From positions 1 through 6,996 of the forward strand of contig JACPXK010000038.1 of assembly GCA_016196565.1 (NCBI GenBank): a DNA stretch of 6,996 nt, in the 5' to 3' direction. Both the position numbers and the translations under genes were made by a program. Below are positions 5,513 through 6,996 of the stretch, piece after piece. Every line of letters begins with the position of its first letter. The first letter of the stretch is position 1. The DNA is from Candidatus Omnitrophota bacterium (lineage in GTDB: Bacteria; Omnitrophota; Omnitrophia; Omnitrophales; Aquincolibacteriaceae). The notes below the pieces were generated by a model. It worked only from the letters and a program-made list of their open reading frames with translations. It searched no databases and had not been told where the DNA came from.

Positions 5513-6996
5513 ATGTCTATCAATCGTTTCCAAAATTCAAAATTATTTCGTTTTTTGGCATGTTTAATCATTCTTGATCTTCTAGTCTTTCAAAATCTTT
5601 ACGGCCAGGAATTTCAGCTGCAGGAGACGAATGTCTATACGCCGGTGAAGGAGACGGGGGGGATTTTGACGAGCGAAGATTCCCGTCTTCATACTCCGGA
5701 ACAGGATTTTTGGCATGAAGGCCCGCTGTCGGAGGCGACGGTTGAACTGTCTTCGAATGTCATCCTGAACGAAGTGAAGGATCTAGATCCTTCGGCTGCG
5801 CCTCAGGATGACAGAAAGCACGACTCGCTTCGCAGCAATGGCCAAGAATCGTTCGCATATGCCCTTGAACTCATTGGTCCGGAATTCGCGTCCGCTGTTA
5901 TTTTGAAAGATATGCAGAAGGAAGACATTCAAAGGCTGCTGGATTTGGACATTGAAACGGCCATCGCCGTGCTTCACGGGGAAATTGTTTTATTCAGCAC
6001 GGGCAATGAAGAAGAAATTGGGGTGACGGCCCCGGCCCGCAATTTGCTTGAAGCGGCGGATTTTATATCGCACACGCATATCACAAGGCAATCCCGGGAG
6101 GGGCCCTCGTCCTTTGATTTCCGGCATGCGCTCACAAGCCCCGGTGAGGAATACGTGCTGACCCGCAACGGGGTTTATGCCTATAACAACGAGGGATTGC
6201 TGAATGAAGGCAATTCCATTTCTTACTTAGATTATTTGACTAAGCTTCAGGAAGCTTTGTCAGGCAATGCCGCAAGGGATGAAGTCCAAGCCCGGGTTTT
6301 GCTGAATGAATTCATCCGGCAAATGGATCTTTATAATGAGGCGCCCGAGGGAATGAAATCCTCATTCCGGCGCTCGGCGCCGGCGCCCAAGACGCAAAAT
6401 TATTATGATAGTGAAGGAAATTTAACCCGCCGTTTGACCACCACCTATTATGAAGACGCAAAGACAAAGACAACCGATGATTATCGTTACAGCGGAGCAA
6501 TATTGACAACCCGGGATTACCGGAGCTACAGCACAACCGGATCGCTCATACGTTTTCTGAATCAAAGTTATCACCCGGATGGAAAGATCCTTAAAGTCAC
6601 CAATGATTATTACTACAGCCCGGAAGGAGTGGTGACGGGAAGATACTACCGCGCTTATGATACGAACGGAGCTCAAACACGCTCTTTGACTCAAGGCTAT
6701 GATTCGGACGGCAACCCCAAATTCTCCGATGATTATAATTACTACAGCCCGGAAGGAGCGGTGACGGGAAGAAATTACTACCAGTATAACGAAGCGGGAA
6801 TTAAGACACGGTTTCTGACGCAAACCTATCACCCGGATGGAAAACTGAAAGTCAGCAATGATTATTACTACAGCCCGGAAGGAGTGGTGACGGGAAGATA
6901 CTACCGCGCTTATGATACGAACGGAGCTCAAACACGCTCTTTGACTCAAGGCTATGATTCGGACGGCAACCCCAAATTCTCCGATGATTATAATTA
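5513..6996 (+). CDS. Secreted JAMM-motif, YD-type repeat protein, 3' end outside window
   Basis: Open for 494 codons to the window edge with no stop, so partial. The start ATG 5513 has AAGGA at 5501-5505, just after the propeller stop. Layout: signal peptide 1-31 (hydrophobic 11-29, cut probably LYG/QE); a linker including residues about 83-101 encoded by a REP-like palindrome; a globular domain about 108-230; a helical stretch to about 285; then Tyr/Gly repeats from about 297 to the edge. The globular domain contains H187-T-H189, then S199-x-x-D202, with acidic E157 or E166-E168 upstream. This is the spacing of a JAMM/MPN metalloprotease-type site, though the usual Pro after HxH is Ile here. 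The repeats have units of about 14 residues (YYYSPEGVVTG, YDTNGAQTR, YDSDGNPK) grouped as 42-43 and 85 residues, like YD/Rhs-type repeats. An exported surface or polymorphic-toxin-like protein is plausible. Toxicity is not shown, and the C-terminus that would decide it lies outside the window. Confidence 0.8.
   Translation, partial: MSINRFQNSKLFRFLACLIILDLLVFQNLYGQEFQLQETNVYTPVKETGGILTSEDSRLHTPEQDFWHEGPLSEATVELSSNVILNEVKDLDPSAAPQDDRKHDSLRSNGQESFAYALELIGPEFASAVILKDMQKEDIQRLLDLDIETAIAVLHGEIVLFSTGNEEEIGVTAPARNLLEAADFISHTHITRQSREGPSSFDFRHALTSPGEEYVLTRNGVYAYNNEGLLNEGNSISYLDYLTKLQEALSGNAARDEVQARVLLNEFIRQMDLYNEAPEGMKSSFRRSAPAPKTQNYYDSEGNLTRRLTTTYYEDAKTKTTDDYRYSGAILTTRDYRSYSTTGSLIRFLNQSYHPDGKILKVTNDYYYSPEGVVTGRYYRAYDTNGAQTRSLTQGYDSDGNPKFSDDYNYYSPEGAVTGRNYYQYNEAGIKTRFLTQTYHPDGKLKVSNDYYYSPEGVVTGRYYRAYDTNGAQTRSLTQGYDSDGNPKFSDDYN
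5758..5813. repeat. REP-like palindromic element inside a coding region
   Basis: The outer arms TGTCATCCTGA (5758-5768) and TCAGGATGACA (5803-5813) are perfectly complementary. The centre GAAGGATCTAGATCCTTC (5776-5793) is an 18-bp perfect palindrome. The TGTCATCCTGA...GAAGGATCT type is a widespread dispersed bacterial repeat, familiar from its spurious translations. Here it is read through in frame as VILNEVKDL...PQDD. It lies between the signal peptide region and the JAMM-like domain, so it probably behaves as a linker insertion. Confidence 0.8.
6601..6741 (+). repeat. YD-repeat coding unit, first copy of the exact 141-nt repeat
   Basis: This stretch is identical, base for base, to 6856-6996. 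The offset is 255 nt (85 codons), so frame is kept. It encodes the block from NDYYYSPEGVV through the GYDSDGNPK motif. Between the two copies, 6742-6855 holds a related but diverged unit of the same kind. Confidence 0.95.
6856..6996 (+). repeat. YD-repeat coding unit, second copy, cut by the window edge
   Basis: Exact second copy of 6601-6741. The match begins at 6856, after a mismatch at 6855, and is still perfect at the last base of the window, so the true repeat may be longer. Perfect silent-site identity indicates recent duplication or gene conversion. Confidence 0.95.

Larger units (their letters stand above)
4461..5729 (+). repeat. Tandem duplication, unit 2
   Basis: Second unit of the direct repeat of about 1266 bp. 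It covers the 24-bp leader at 4477-4500 (identical to 3212-3235), the second propeller gene, and the first about 215 bp of the repeat-protein gene. Similarity to unit 1 ends at GCTGT 5725-5729. The leader and the head of the downstream gene are nearly identical between units, while the propeller genes are much more diverged. Confidence 0.85.

Noticed and set aside
5546..5566. Lipoprotein signal (Cys17 in FLAC) of the repeat protein
   Set aside because: The Cys is early in the hydrophobic core with Leu-Ile residues following, and the preceding residues do not form a lipobox; a Sec cut near LYG/QE fits better.
3195..5729. Composite transposon as cause of the duplication
   Set aside because: No transposase, terminal inverted repeats or target-site duplication were found; the join has only a few bases of microhomology.
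6422..6949. Long minus-strand open frame of 175 codons opposite the repeat gene
   Set aside because: It mirrors the repeat array of the + strand gene (same 85-codon period), has no ribosome site I can see, and is explained by codon bias of the repeated Tyr/Gly units.
6601..6996. CRISPR-like array
   Set aside because: Repeats are 255 nt apart, coding, kept in frame and lack short unique spacers.

Overview
The window looks like a piece of an uncultured Gram-negative bacterial genome, possibly Omnitrophota. The hints are a 7TM sensor kinase paired with a stand-alone receiver, secreted proteins with simple Sec signals, and a large secreted repeat protein with a JAMM-like HxH...SxxD region. I recall that style of protein from that phylum, but the assignment is weak and rests on memory, not on a search. 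No rRNA, tRNA, CRISPR, transposase or integrase gene is visible.

Layout, all genes on the + strand. (1) Positions 1-197 hold the possible tail of an unidentified gene that overlaps the next start by ATGA. (2) 194-2999 is a two-component pair: a 781-residue membrane histidine kinase (nine predicted membrane segments, GAF-like domain, DHp with H533, HATPase) and a 126-residue CheY-like receiver (D52). They are separated by two intercistronic hairpins. (3) 3000-3249 is an intergenic region with a perfect 18-bp-stem palindrome, a second dyad and a candidate promoter. (4) 3195-5729 is an imperfect tandem duplication with a period of about 1266 bp. Each unit holds an exported 327-residue TolB/PD40-type beta-propeller gene plus the 5' end of the gene after it. 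In the first unit that following gene is a 68-codon remnant (truncated and frameshifted). In the second unit it continues into the full gene. (5) From 5513 to the window edge runs a long open gene with no stop. It encodes a secreted protein with a signal peptide, a segment encoded by a REP-like palindrome, a JAMM-like metal-site motif and YD-type tyrosine/glycine repeats. The window ends inside an exact 141-nt repeat of that gene.

Base composition is mosaic. About 60-930 (the membrane half of the kinase) is close to 30% GC by sampled lines, while 960-3000 is about 55-65%. The duplicated propeller block is AT-rich again, and the body of the YD-repeat gene is GC-rich. The propeller and repeat-protein genes form a plausible cell-surface or secreted cassette that was duplicated and then diverged unevenly. 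The neighbouring two-component pair could control it, but nothing in the sequence proves that link.
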